From positions 620,001-684,000 of the forward strand of contig NZ_JAICDG010000004.1 of assembly GCF_022751215.1 (NCBI RefSeq): DNA of 64,000 nucleotides, written 5' to 3'. The stretch comes from Actinomadura terrae (GTDB lineage: Bacteria; Actinomycetota; Actinomycetes; Streptosporangiales; Streptosporangiaceae). Shown here in pieces: positions 51,416 to 59,825 of the stretch (positions are counted from its first letter, which is position 1; every line of letters begins with the position of its first letter). Position numbers and translations under genes: made by a program. The notes beneath the pieces are model-generated. The model made no database searches and was not told where the DNA came from. It saw nothing but the letters and a program-made list of their open reading frames with translations.

Positions 51416-51993
51416 GTTGGGGCTAGGAGGCAGGCCTGGCTGAGGGGTGACGGTAGGCCCCTTGTGTTCGTGCTTGTTTGAGTGGGGCTGGTTGGCCTGG
51501 TTGGTTGGCTTGGCGGTGGGCGAGGTGGCCAGTCGCTTGTTTTGGGGTGGGTGTGGCGCGATGACGTGCGCCGATGGTGGCTGATCGACCTTGTCAGGCG
51601 GTGGCGGGTGGGGGTGGCTCCCGTGCGGGGGGCTGGGGGCGGGTTGGTTTGGGACGTGGTGGCGCTGTCAGGTTGGTTTGGCTTCGGGCCGCTGAGGTGT
51701 TGGGAGGGGGCTGCTGGCTAAGGCGGGCCGGGTGAGGACGCCTTGGGAAGGGTGGGAGTGGGTTTGCGGCCCTTTTGGCACGTCGTGGCCGGGTTTTGTG
51801 TTGTTGGACGTCGGCGAGTTCGACGGTCCGGATGTCTTCGCTCGGTCGGATCGGGTCTGGGGCTGGGCTTGGCGGAGGGGCGGGAGCTACGGGGCGTGTT
51901 CGGTTTCCGCGCCTTGTGGATGGCGGGATGTCTTGTTGCGTGAGCGGGCAATGGGGTCGTTCGCGGGTTGCTGTGGGTGTGCAGAGGGGCCGA
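51416..51993. other. G/T-rich intergenic region, no gene recognised
   Basis: 578 bases between the convergent SPFH and MFS genes. The plus strand is strongly enriched in G and T (GGTTGG, TTGGTTTGGG and GGGTGGG words), with little C or A. Frames here are low-complexity. It may be decayed repeat DNA; G-rich runs could form quadruplexes, which is untested. Confidence 0.5.
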
Positions 51994-53244
51994 TCAAGGG
52001 GTTGGTGCCGGGTGGGGTGTGGTCGGGGTTTGGGTGATGGGCGGGGTTGGGGCGGTCGGCATTCGGAGGTTGCGGACGCCGGGGACGGCGATCGTCCCCA
52101 GGCAGCTCACGGCCACCAGGGACGCGGCGATCATGAGGGGCGTGGACGGTCCCCAGGCCGACGCCGCCCACGGGGCCAGGGCGTATGCGACGGGTGCGCC
52201 GGCGAGTGAGAGCAGCCAGTCGTAGGAGGTCACGCGGGCCAAGGCCTGTTGCGGGACGGTCAGTTGGACGACGGTCTCCCACAGCGGGTTGAGGACGCCC
52301 AGTCCGATCAGGGCCAGGCCGTATGTGCCGATGACGAGGGGCGCCGGCGCGGTGATGGCCAGCAAGGCGAGGGGGATCGCGAACAAGGCGAGGCCCACGT
52401 TGGCGACGAGCACGGGGCGGCGCGGGCGGATCCGGGCGGCCAGGAGTGCGCCCATGACCAGGCCGATCGCACCGACCTGGACGGTGGCGATCCACACCCC
52501 CTCGCCGCCGAGCCGGTCAATCGCGAGTGCGGGGCCGAGGGTGAGCAGGACGGCGGATGCACCGTTCCAGACCGCGTGCGCGATCAGGCTCTTCCAGTAC
52601 CAGTCGCGCGAGCGGACCTCTGACCAGCCCTCGGCCAGGTCCAGGCGGAGCGAGCGGCGCGGAAGTGGCACGTGCCGGACGCGGGTCGCCGCGAGCAGGG
52701 CGCCGCTGAGAGCGAACGAGGCGGAGTCGAGAACGAACGTCCAGCCAGGGCCGATGGTCAGCACGAACGTCCCGGCCAGGGCGGGGCCGATCAGGCGGGT
52801 GGCGCCGTTCGTCGCGCCCAGTAGCGAGTTGGCCCTGTGCAGACCGGCGGGGTCAACGGTGCCAGCGACCAGTGGCGAGATGGTGGGAGTCTGGAACGCC
52901 GATGCCGTCCCCCCGATCACCTGTGCGACGGCGAGATGCCACAGCTCGACCTGCCCGCTGAGCAGCTCGAGCCCGGCGAAGAGCTGGGCGGCGCATCCGA
53001 CCAGGTCGGTGACGAGGGCGACGGTGCGGGCGTTGAACCGGTCCGCGATGACGCCGCCGATCGGGAGCAGGAGCAGGCGTGGCACCATCGCGCAGCCCAG
53101 GACGAGCGCGAGCGCGGACGTGGAGCCCGTCGTCCGCAGGACGGCCAGCGCGAGCGCCGCGGGCACCGCCGCGTCCCCCGTCATGGACAGGGCGCGCGCG
53201 GCGAAGAGCAGGCGGAAGTCGCGGCCGTGGAGTGGATCAGCCAT
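51994..53244 (-). CDS. MFS transporter
   Basis: A 416-residue integral membrane protein with about 12 helices and the domain layout of MFS_3/enterobactin-exporter-like (DUF894) proteins: LLFAARALSMTGDAAVPAAL, IGGVIADRFNARTVALVTDL, and VIGGTASAFQTPTISPLV. It ends in a Pro/Thr-rich tail. The start ATG 53244 is chosen; TTG 53253 is possible. It is divergent from a MarR-type gene, and repeated operator-like sequence lies between them, so MarR control is likely. The exported compound is unknown. Confidence 0.88.
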   Translation of the reverse strand: MADPLHGRDFRLLFAARALSMTGDAAVPAALALAVLRTTGSTSALALVLGCAMVPRLLLLPIGGVIADRFNARTVALVTDLVGCAAQLFAGLELLSGQVELWHLAVAQVIGGTASAFQTPTISPLVAGTVDPAGLHRANSLLGATNGATRLIGPALAGTFVLTIGPGWTFVLDSASFALSGALLAATRVRHVPLPRRSLRLDLAEGWSEVRSRDWYWKSLIAHAVWNGASAVLLTLGPALAIDRLGGEGVWIATVQVGAIGLVMGALLAARIRPRRPVLVANVGLALFAIPLALLAITAPAPLVIGTYGLALIGLGVLNPLWETVVQLTVPQQALARVTSYDWLLSLAGAPVAYALAPWAASAWGPSTPLMIAASLVAVSCLGTIAVPGVRNLRMPTAPTPPITQTPTTPHPAPTP

Positions 53245-53255
53245 GGCCGACAATG

Positions 53256-53288
53256 TAGTTCGCCAAAGAATTATTCGTCAACGAACTA
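53256..53288. promoter_or_regulatory. Probable MarR operator between MFS and marR-type genes
   Basis: Outer inverted repeat TAGTTCG...CGAACTA encloses two direct copies of TTCGYCAAMGAA (53259-53270 TTCGCCAAAGAA and 53274-53285 TTCGTCAACGAA), each itself partly palindromic and 15 bases apart. The tract is AT-rich compared with its surroundings and lies 12 bases upstream of the MFS start. Confidence 0.7.
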
Positions 53289-53336
53289 TTCGGTGTCGAG
53301 GGTTCGTGCAGGGGTCGCGGGGCCTACGATCCGTGC

Positions 53337-54005
53337 ATGGACCACAGAGGGGACTCGCACCGGCAAGCCGGGAAGGACGGCCTGCGACCCGTCGACACCG
53401 GGACCGGGCCGTCCTGTGGCGTCCCCGCCTCCCATGCCGGTGCGTCGGCTGGTGATCTCTCGTCCGCGGACGAATCCGGGGGCGGCTCGCCGTCGCCGAC
53501 CGGCCCGGGTGGGGATGTCGTCCGGGATCGGACGGATGCCCATGTGGAGCGGTGGATGCCGATCATGCTCGACCTCGATCCGGACATCGAGGGCGCCGTC
53601 ACGCGCATGGTGTTCTTCGTCGAGCACCTCAAGCGCGTCCGCGAGCGGTCCCTGAGCGAGTACGGGCTCCAGCGGCACGAGTACGACACGCTGCACGGGC
53701 TCGCCGGACGGCACGGGCGGGCCACGCCCTCGGAACTCGCCGCCGACCTCGACATGGCGCCCAACTCGATCACCGGACGGCTGGACGCGCTGGAACGCCG
53801 CGGCTTCGTCCGCCGGACGCCGTCCGCCACCGACCGCCGTCGCGTGGTCGTGGAGCTGACCGAGGAGGGGCGGGCCGCCTGGCGTGGCGCGATCGGCGGC
53901 GTCGGGCATGAGGAGGAACGCACGCTCAGCGCGTTGGACGCGGACGAACGCCGCACCCTTTCCGACCTGCTGCGCCGCATCATGATCCGCGCCGAGCACG
54001 GCTGA
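53337..54005 (+). CDS. MarR family transcriptional regulator
   Basis: A 222-residue regulator. The first ~70 residues are disordered and Gly/Ser/Asp-rich. The winged-helix MarR domain follows (about 100-210; YGLQRHEYDTLHGLAGRHG, PSELAADLDMAPNSITGRLD, RRGFVRRTPSATDRRRVVVELTEEG in parts). It is divergent from the MFS exporter, with a repeated operator-like sequence between them, and probably represses both until a ligand binds. The N-terminal extension is longer than usual, so a downstream start near 53550 is possible. Confidence 0.88.
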   Translation: MDHRGDSHRQAGKDGLRPVDTGTGPSCGVPASHAGASAGDLSSADESGGGSPSPTGPGGDVVRDRTDAHVERWMPIMLDLDPDIEGAVTRMVFFVEHLKRVRERSLSEYGLQRHEYDTLHGLAGRHGRATPSELAADLDMAPNSITGRLDALERRGFVRRTPSATDRRRVVVELTEEGRAAWRGAIGGVGHEEERTLSALDADERRTLSDLLRRIMIRAEHG

Positions 54006-54438
54006 GCGCAGCGGCGAGCCGTCCTGAGGTGGCGGACGCGTCGGGTCTGGGCTGAGGGCGCGGGGCCGGGGGCGGTCGAACCCTGCTCAGCAGGGCTCGG
54101 GGAGGGCGAGCATCGGACAGGCCGCGCCAGAGCGGCCGGGGTCGAGCCTGGGCGAGCGGGGGTCGGCCAGGCAGGCAGGGCGATGGGTCGGGCCTGGGTC
54201 AGCCGGCGGCTCAGGCCCGGAGGAACGGACGAGATGGACAGGACGGACAGAGCCGACGTGTCGGGCCGGGGTGAGTGGACGGGGGCGGACATGGCTGACG
54301 GGGCGCACGGTGGGCGCGGCAGGCGCAGCGGACCGGACGCGGTAGACGAGGCGGACCGGGGCAGCCAGGACGCATGCGGCGAACAGGGCGAACGCAGCAG
54401 ACGCGGTGGGAGGGGCGGACCGGGGCGAACAGGTGCTT
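54006..54438. other. Intergenic region, purine-rich diverged repeats
   Basis: 433 bases between the convergent MarR-type and oxidoreductase genes. The plus strand is rich in GGACG, GGACGGAC and GCGGACC words, with imperfect periodicity, and open frames are extensions of repeat-like sequence (no family). No clear terminator hairpin was found. Confidence 0.45.
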
Positions 54439-55389
54439 TTAGGGGATCAGGACTAGGCGGCCGCGCAAGGGGGTGCCCGACTCCAGTCGGATGTGGGCCT
54501 CGACCGCTTCCGCCAGGGGGAGCGTGGCGGCGACGCGGGGGGTGAGGCGGCCCGCGTCCACGAGGGCGGTGAGGTGCGCGAGTTGGGCGGCGTCCGCGCG
54601 GATCCACACGTTGTGGACGCGGATGCCGCGCAAGGGCACCGGGACGGCCGGTCCGCCGTTCACGGCGACGAACGCCCCGCCGCGCCGGACGGCGTCCAGC
54701 GCGGCGGCCGCCAGGAGCGCCGCGTCCACCACCCCGTCGACGCCTCCGGGTACCAGTGCGCGGACGGCGTCGCCGAGGTGTGCGCCGCGCGGGACGAACA
54801 GCTCGGCGCCCAGGCCGCGCACCAGGGTCTCGTCCTCCGCCGACGCGGTGGCCACCACGCGCAGTCCGCGGTCGGCGGCGAGTTCGACCGTGTAGCCGCC
54901 GACCGCGCCCGCCGCGCCGGTGACCAGCAGCGTGCTCCCGGACGGAAGGTCCAGCAGGTCAAGGGCTTGGAGTGCGGTGAGGCCGTTCAGCGGGAGCGTC
55001 GCCGCGTGGACGTCGTCGATCGTGCGCGGTGCGGGGCCCACGGCGGCGACGTCCAAGATCACGGCGTCGGCGTAGGTGCCGAGGGGCGCGTCGAGGCGAT
55101 CTTGGAGTCCGATGACCCGGTCGCCCGGCGTGAAGCGGGTGACGCCGGCGCCGACCGCGTCCACGACTCCGGCGACGTCCCAGCCGATGCCCACGGGACG
55201 GTCGGCGCCGAATCCGGCCATCAGCCCGGCGTCCGCGAGGGCGCCCGAGCGGGTCGCCACGTCCACCGGATTGACTCCGGCGGCCGCCACCCGGACCCGC
55301 ACCTGACCTGGCCCGGGGAGGGGTTCTTCCACGTCCGTGTCCGTCAGGGTCTCGGGGCCGCCGGGCGCGGTCACGGTGAAGGCGCGCAT
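54439..55389 (-). CDS. NADP-dependent alcohol dehydrogenase/quinone oxidoreductase (MDR superfamily)
   Basis: A 316-residue zinc-free MDR protein. An N-terminal GroES-like domain (VRVRVAAAGVNPVDVATRSG, GIGWDVAGVVDAVGAGVTRF) precedes the Rossmann domain with TGAAGAVGGYTVELA near 160. Catalytic zinc Cys/His ligands are absent, as in quinone reductases. It uses NADPH to reduce quinones or enals. GAGGAG precedes the ATG. It is divergent from an HxlR-family gene, the common arrangement for HxlR-controlled oxidoreductases. Confidence 0.9.
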   Translation of the reverse strand: MRAFTVTAPGGPETLTDTDVEEPLPGPGQVRVRVAAAGVNPVDVATRSGALADAGLMAGFGADRPVGIGWDVAGVVDAVGAGVTRFTPGDRVIGLQDRLDAPLGTYADAVILDVAAVGPAPRTIDDVHAATLPLNGLTALQALDLLDLPSGSTLLVTGAAGAVGGYTVELAADRGLRVVATASAEDETLVRGLGAELFVPRGAHLGDAVRALVPGGVDGVVDAALLAAAALDAVRRGGAFVAVNGGPAVPVPLRGIRVHNVWIRADAAQLAHLTALVDAGRLTPRVAATLPLAEAVEAHIRLESGTPLRGRLVLIP

Positions 55390-55504
55390 GCCTGTACTCC
55401 TCTGTGAGCGGGGATCTCCGTGCGGCCCACTCTCACCGGAACATCACCGCACGGGAAGGAGTTACTTGCGAGTGCGTTCAGCACCCGGAGGTGAGTCCCA
55501 GGCC

Positions 55505-55960
55505 ATGACCACGATGACGGCGGCGCGGCGTCGGCAGGAGGCGAAGGCGGCGTTCGACGCCTACATGGACGAATGTCCGACGTACCGGCTGCGGGGCATC
55601 ATCGGCAACAAATGGACCTCGATGATCCTGCTGCGGCTGGAGGACGGGCCGCACAGGTACGCCGACCTGGGCCGCGCCCTGCCCGGTGTGAGCGCGAAGA
55701 TGCTCACGCACACACTTCGCTCACTCGAACGGGACGGTTTTGTGGCGCGCAGCGTGACACCGACCGTGCCGGTCCAGGTGGAGTACACGCTGACGGTCCT
55801 GGGCGAACGGTTGATTCCGCTGCTCGACGCGGTCCGGCAATGGGCGGACCGCCACATGGGCGAGGTGGACGAGGCGCGGGCGCATTACGACGCGGCGCAC
55901 GCGGATAACGGCACGGCACCCGCGGATAACGGCGCGGCGGGCGCGGAGACGGACGCGTAA
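55505..55960 (+). CDS. HxlR family transcriptional regulator
   Basis: A 151-residue regulator. The winged helix covers about residues 20-110 (YMDECPTYRLRGIIGNKWTS, LRLEDGPHRYADLGRALPGVS, AKMLTHTLRSLERDGFVARS). Cys24 near the N terminus is the position used for redox or aldehyde sensing in HxlR/HypR relatives. The last ~30 residues are disordered with ADNGTAPADNGAA repeats. The ATG has GGAGGTGAG upstream. It is divergent from the NADPH oxidoreductase and probably controls it, in response to electrophiles or disulfide stress. Confidence 0.9.
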   Translation: MTTMTAARRRQEAKAAFDAYMDECPTYRLRGIIGNKWTSMILLRLEDGPHRYADLGRALPGVSAKMLTHTLRSLERDGFVARSVTPTVPVQVEYTLTVLGERLIPLLDAVRQWADRHMGEVDEARAHYDAAHADNGTAPADNGAAGAETDA

Positions 55961-56042
55961 CACCTCCTCCGGACTTCTGGACCCGCTTCCAGACGGCGGG
56001 TTCGAGGCGGTCGGGGACAGGCCGATCGCTAGGGTGATGGCC

Positions 56043-56201
56043 ATGAAGAAATGGGAGTACGCGACCGTTCCGCTGCTGGTTCACGCGACCAAGCAGATCC
56101 TCGACAACTGGGGTCAGGACGGGTGGGAACTCGTCACCGTCCTGCCGGGTCCGAACCCGGAGAACCTTGTGGCGTACTTCAAGCGCGAAGTCCAGTCCTG
56201 A
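56043..56201 (+). CDS. DUF4177 small protein (Rv3678A-like)
   Basis: A 52-residue protein: MKKWEYATVPLLVHATKQI then LDNWGQDGWELVTVLPG and VAYFKREVQS. The W-E-Y start and the GWELV core are the DUF4177 signature. The function is unknown. In mycobacteria the same small gene lies beside the RidA gene, as here. GGTGATGGCC precedes the ATG. Confidence 0.85.
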   Translation: MKKWEYATVPLLVHATKQILDNWGQDGWELVTVLPGPNPENLVAYFKREVQS

Positions 56202-56400
56202 CGCCGACCGCGCGGAGTGCATATTCGCTGAGCCGACGCGTCTCGCGATTGTCGTGCATCGAGCGTGGCCGCCCGTTCGAGCAGTGGCCGCCGTCCGAGC
56301 GGAGGCCGTCCGTTCGAGCGGTGCCGCGCGGCGCGGGCTGTGCGAAGCTTGATCAGGATGAGGGCCGTCCGGCCCGTCGTCGCCTGGGAGGGGAGTGGCC

Positions 56401-56862
56401 ATGAGTACGCCCGAGGAGCGGATCAGCGAGCTCGGACTGGAGATCCCGGAGGTCGCCGCGCCGCTCGCGTCCTATGTCCCGACGGCCCGGACGGGTTCGC
56501 TCGTCTACACGGCCGGGCAGCTCCCGCTGGTCAAGGGCGAGCTGGCCGTCGTCGGCAAGGTGGGCGCCGAGGTGACCGAGGAGCAGGCCGTCGAGCAGGC
56601 CCGGATCTGCGCGCTCAACGCCATCGCGGCGCTGCGGGCCGAGGTCGGCGAGCTGTCGAAGATCGCGCGGATCGTCAAGGTCGTCGGCTTCGTCGCCAGC
56701 GACCCCGGCTTCCACGGGCAGCCGAAGGTGGTCAACGGGGCGAGCGAGCTGTTCGGGCAGGTGTTCGGGGACGCGGGCAAGCACGCGCGCAGCGCCGTGG
56801 GCGTCTCCGTCCTGCCGCGCGACGCGGTGGTCGAGGTCGAGGTCATCGCCGAGGTCCGCTGA
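56401..56862 (+). CDS. RidA family protein (Rv3678c-like)
   Basis: A 153-residue RidA/YjgF-type protein. LVYTAGQLPLVKGELAVVGK near 34-53 and the catalytic-site region with CALNAIAALRAEVG near 77 are present, and VSVLPRDAVVEVEVIAEV ends it. RidA hydrolyses reactive enamines or imines; this longer subgroup lacks the clear catalytic Arg near 105 of RidA and is of uncertain activity. GGAGGGGAG precedes the ATG. It is in the plus direction, 200 bases after DUF4177. Confidence 0.88.
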   Translation: MSTPEERISELGLEIPEVAAPLASYVPTARTGSLVYTAGQLPLVKGELAVVGKVGAEVTEEQAVEQARICALNAIAALRAEVGELSKIARIVKVVGFVASDPGFHGQPKVVNGASELFGQVFGDAGKHARSAVGVSVLPRDAVVEVEVIAEVR

Positions 56863-56937
56863 GGGCTTGAGTGAGGGCCGGGGTCTGCCGGCCGGACTGT
56901 CCGACCCGGCCGGCATGCTTGGGCTTGACGGGACGAT

Positions 56938-57840
56938 GTGCGGTATGTCCGAATGACGGGCCATGAGGATCTTGCCGAACGCGGCCGGTGGGCGTTGAGG
57001 GGGCCCAGGCTCCCCCGGGAGCTGTGGCCGAGGGCCGAGGACGTGCTGGCGGGACGGGTCGAGCCGGCCCCGGCGCGGCATTCGGCGACGGTGGCGATCC
57101 TTCGTGACCACGCCGACCACGGTCTTCAGGTGTTCCTGCTGCGGCGCGTCCGATCGATGGCGTTCGCGCCGGGCGCCTACGTGTTCCCCGGCGGGGCGGT
57201 CGATCCGCGGGACGGGGAGGCGACGCTCGCCTGGTCCGGCCCGTCGCCCGCCGAATGGGGCACGGCGTTCGACGCGGACGAGACGCTCGCCCGCGAACTG
57301 GTCTGCGCGGCCGTCCGGGAGACGTTCGAGGAGAGCCTCGTCCTGCTCGCGGGCCCGACCGCCGAGTCGGTGGTGGGCGACACCCGCGGGGACGGCTGGG
57401 AGGCCGATCGCCGGGCCCTGCTGGATCGTTCCCAGTCGCTCGGCGGCTTCCTCGATCGGCGCGGCCTCGTCCTGCGGTCGGATCTGCTCCGGCCGTGGGC
57501 GCACTGGATCACCCCGGCGGTCGAGCCGAAGCGCTACGACACCCGGTTCTTCGTCGCCGCGATCCCCGCCGGCCAGCGCGCCCGGGACGTCAGCACCGAA
57601 GCGGACCAGGTCGCGTGGGTGCGCCCGGCGGAGGCGGCCGAACGCGACCGCACGGGCGAATGGCTGATGCTGCCGCCGACCGTGGCGACTCTGTCGGAGT
57701 TGGCCGAGTTCGAGACGGTCGCGGACGTCCTGGCCGCGCCGCGCGAGATCACTCCCTACGAGCCCGCGACGGAGATCGTCAACGGCGAGGCGTACCTCGT
57801 CCTCCCCAAGGACATCGAGCGGTATTACGCCGCGCGCTAA
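56938..57840 (+). CDS. NUDIX hydrolase
   Basis: A 300-residue protein with a NUDIX domain. The beta-strand ATVAILRDHADHGLQVFLLR and the GGAVDPRDGE entry precede the box G..(near-consensus) AAVRETFEESLVLLAG near 119-134 (REXXEE helix). The N- and C-terminal extensions are longer than in stand-alone NUDIX enzymes (140-200 residues), resembling RNA- or CoA-diphosphatase relatives. The start may be GTG 56938 or ATG 56953. It lies between RidA and the MBL-fold enzyme, where mycobacteria have no such gene. The substrate is unknown. Confidence 0.85.
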   Translation: MRYVRMTGHEDLAERGRWALRGPRLPRELWPRAEDVLAGRVEPAPARHSATVAILRDHADHGLQVFLLRRVRSMAFAPGAYVFPGGAVDPRDGEATLAWSGPSPAEWGTAFDADETLARELVCAAVRETFEESLVLLAGPTAESVVGDTRGDGWEADRRALLDRSQSLGGFLDRRGLVLRSDLLRPWAHWITPAVEPKRYDTRFFVAAIPAGQRARDVSTEADQVAWVRPAEAAERDRTGEWLMLPPTVATLSELAEFETVADVLAAPREITPYEPATEIVNGEAYLVLPKDIERYYAAR

Positions 57841-57846
57841 CGTCGA

Positions 57847-58059
57847 GCAAGCTGGGACGCGTTGCCTCGAATGCGCCTGCTGGACGGTTCGCCTCGGGCG
57901 CGCCTGCTGGGACGTCTCACCTCGGATGCGCCTGCTGGACGTGTCACCTCGCGTGTGTCTGCTGGGATGTGTCGCCTCGGCGTGCCTGCTGCGGCACGCT
58001 GGCTCAGCGCGCCTGCTGAAGCGTCGCGTCGTGTGTCTGCTGGATGTGCTGTTTCGCGG
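57847..58059 (+). repeat. Eight degenerate ~27-bp tandem repeats
   Basis: Consecutive units begin near 57847, 57874, 57901, 57929, 57956, 57983, 58010 and 58034, with consensus CGCCTGCTGGACGTGTCACC TCGGNTG (split here for length). Unit length is 24-28, so no frame is preserved. The array fills the gap between the NUDIX gene and the MBL-fold gene and must contain or flank the latter's promoter. Confidence 0.8.
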
Positions 58060-58130
58060 CCACTGGCTGCGGCGTGCAAGGGCGGAGGCCGGTCCGGTGG
58101 GTTGGGCGAGGCTCGGGCAGTATGGGGTGG

Positions 58131-58916
58131 ATGAGCGAGATCGACGGGATGGGAACGGAACGGGCGACGTGTGTGCTTGCCCCCAATCCGTCCGCGATGA
58201 CCTTGGACGGGACGAACACCTGGATCATCGCTGAACCCGGCGCCGAAGAGGTCGTGGTCATCGATCCGGGCCCGGAGGAGGAGGGGCACCTGCGCCGCGT
58301 CCACGACAAGGCGACGGCCCAGGGACAGCGCGTGGCCCTCGTACTGCTGACTCATGGGCACCATGACCACGCGGAAGGCGCGGCGACGTTCGCCCGGCTC
58401 GCCGGTGACGGCGTCAAGGTCCGCGCGCTCGACCCTCAGCATCGCCTCGGTGACGAGGGCCTGGCCGAGGGGGACGTGATCACCACGGGCGGCCTGGAGT
58501 TGCGCGTCATGGAGACGCCCGGCCACACCGACGACTCGCTCACGTTCTGGTTGCCCGCCGACGGCGCGATCATGACCGGCGACACGGTTCTCGGGTACGG
58601 GACGACCGTCCTGGCGGGCAAGCTCGGGGACTACCTCGGCTCGCTGGACCGGCTGCGCGCGTTCGCCGCCGAGGCCGGGGCCGCCACGATCCTCCCTGGT
58701 CACGGGCCGAAGCTGGACGATCCGCTCGCCGTCCTCGACCACTACATCGACCACCGGCGCGCGCGTCTCGCCCAGGTCGAGGCGGCCGTCGCGGCGGGGG
58801 CGCGCACCGCCCGCGAGGTCGTCGAACGCGTCTACGCCGACGTCGACAGGTCGCTGTGGCCCGCCGCCGAGTGGTCCGTTGAGTCACAGCTGGAGTATCT
58901 GCGAACGCGCGACTGA
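58131..58916 (+). CDS. MBL-fold metallo-hydrolase (Rv3677c-like)
   Basis: A 261-residue metallo-beta-lactamase-fold enzyme. The metal motif LLTHGHHDHAEGAA (HxHxDH) is near 73-86, with further ligands in TPGHTDDS near 132, MTGDTVLG near 151 and LPGHGPKL near 190. A C-terminal helical domain (REVVERVYADVDRSLWPAAE) is typical of the LACTB2-like subgroup, some of which are RNases. ATG 58131 follows GGGGTGG. It converges on crp, with a 12-bp-stem terminator between. Confidence 0.9.
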   Translation: MSEIDGMGTERATCVLAPNPSAMTLDGTNTWIIAEPGAEEVVVIDPGPEEEGHLRRVHDKATAQGQRVALVLLTHGHHDHAEGAATFARLAGDGVKVRALDPQHRLGDEGLAEGDVITTGGLELRVMETPGHTDDSLTFWLPADGAIMTGDTVLGYGTTVLAGKLGDYLGSLDRLRAFAAEAGAATILPGHGPKLDDPLAVLDHYIDHRRARLAQVEAAVAAGARTAREVVERVYADVDRSLWPAAEWSVESQLEYLRTRD

Positions 58917-58970
58917 ACCGCGTTCCGAGCCGCCCGTCCTCGGGGGGCGGCAGCGAACAGGAGGGGAAGT

Positions 58971-59004
58971 CGCACGATCACGGCTCCGATGGCGTGATCG
59001 TGCG
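58971..59004. terminator. Hairpin between MBL-fold gene and crp
   Basis: CGCACGATCACG and CGTGATCGTGCG pair perfectly over 12 bp with a 10-base loop. It lies between the convergent genes (stops at 58916 and 59027) and can end both transcripts. Confidence 0.8.
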
Positions 59005-59026
59005 GGGGGGTGGGACGCGGAGCCCG

Positions 59027-59713
59027 CTACTTGGAGCGCTTGCGCAGCCGGTCGATGTCCAGGATCACCACGGCCCGCGCCTCGATCCGCAGCCAGTTGC
59101 GCTGCGCGAAGTCGGCGAGGGCCTTGTTGACCGTCTCGCGGGAGGCGCCGACCAGCTGCGCCAGCTCCTCCTGCGTGAGGTCGTGGTGGACGTGCAGCCC
59201 GGCCTCGGACGGCTGTCCGAAACGCTCGGCCAGGTCGAGCAGCGCCTTGGCGACACGCCCGGGAACGTCGGTGAACACCAGGTCGGCCATCACGTCGTTG
59301 GTCTTGCGCAACCGCTGGGCCAGCGCGCGCAGGAGCTGGACGGCCACCTCGGGGTGCCCGGTCAGCCACGGCCGCAGATCGTCGTGGCCGAGCCCGGCGA
59401 GCCGGCACTCGGTCACCGCGATCGCGCTGGCGGTGCGGGGACGCGGATCGAACAGCGACAGCTCGCCGAACATCTCGCTCGGGCCGAGCACGCTCAGCAG
59501 GTTCTCCCTGCCGTCCGGCGCGGTCCGGGTCAGTTTGATCTTGCCTTCCAGGACGACGTACAGCCGGTCGCCCGTCTCACCCTCGTTGAACAGCGTCTGA
59601 CCGCGGGCGAGCCGCACCTCGGTCACGTTGGCGCGCAGCGCCTTGGCGCCCTGCTCGTCGAGGGCCTCGAAGAGCGGGGCTCTGCTCAGAACGTCCACGT
59701 CGCGGTCGGTCAC
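59027..59713 (-). CDS. crp: Crp/Fnr family transcriptional regulator
   Basis: A 228-residue regulator. A cyclic-nucleotide-binding domain (about 12-125; LFNEGETGDRLYVVLEGKIK, MFGELSLFDPRPRTASAIA) contains the phosphate-binding cassette GELSLFDPRPRTA. The Crp-type HTH lies at about 165-215 (LTQEELAQLVGASRETVNKAL). It matches the actinobacterial cAMP receptor protein (Rv3676-like). The GTG at 59713 has GAGGAGGAGAAGC, an excellent site; the upstream frame to 59929 overlaps the divergent nth gene and is not used. It is divergent from nth. Confidence 0.93.
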   Translation of the reverse strand: MTDRDVDVLSRAPLFEALDEQGAKALRANVTEVRLARGQTLFNEGETGDRLYVVLEGKIKLTRTAPDGRENLLSVLGPSEMFGELSLFDPRPRTASAIAVTECRLAGLGHDDLRPWLTGHPEVAVQLLRALAQRLRKTNDVMADLVFTDVPGRVAKALLDLAERFGQPSEAGLHVHHDLTQEELAQLVGASRETVNKALADFAQRNWLRIEARAVVILDIDRLRKRSK

Positions 59714-59825
59714 GCTTCTCCTCCTCGAACACCTACATGCATAGTGTGACCTACGTCCCACGGCGGACGTGAAGGTAGGGTCACGGCGCGCCGAAACGCG
59801 GGACCGAACAACTACCCTTGCCCTC

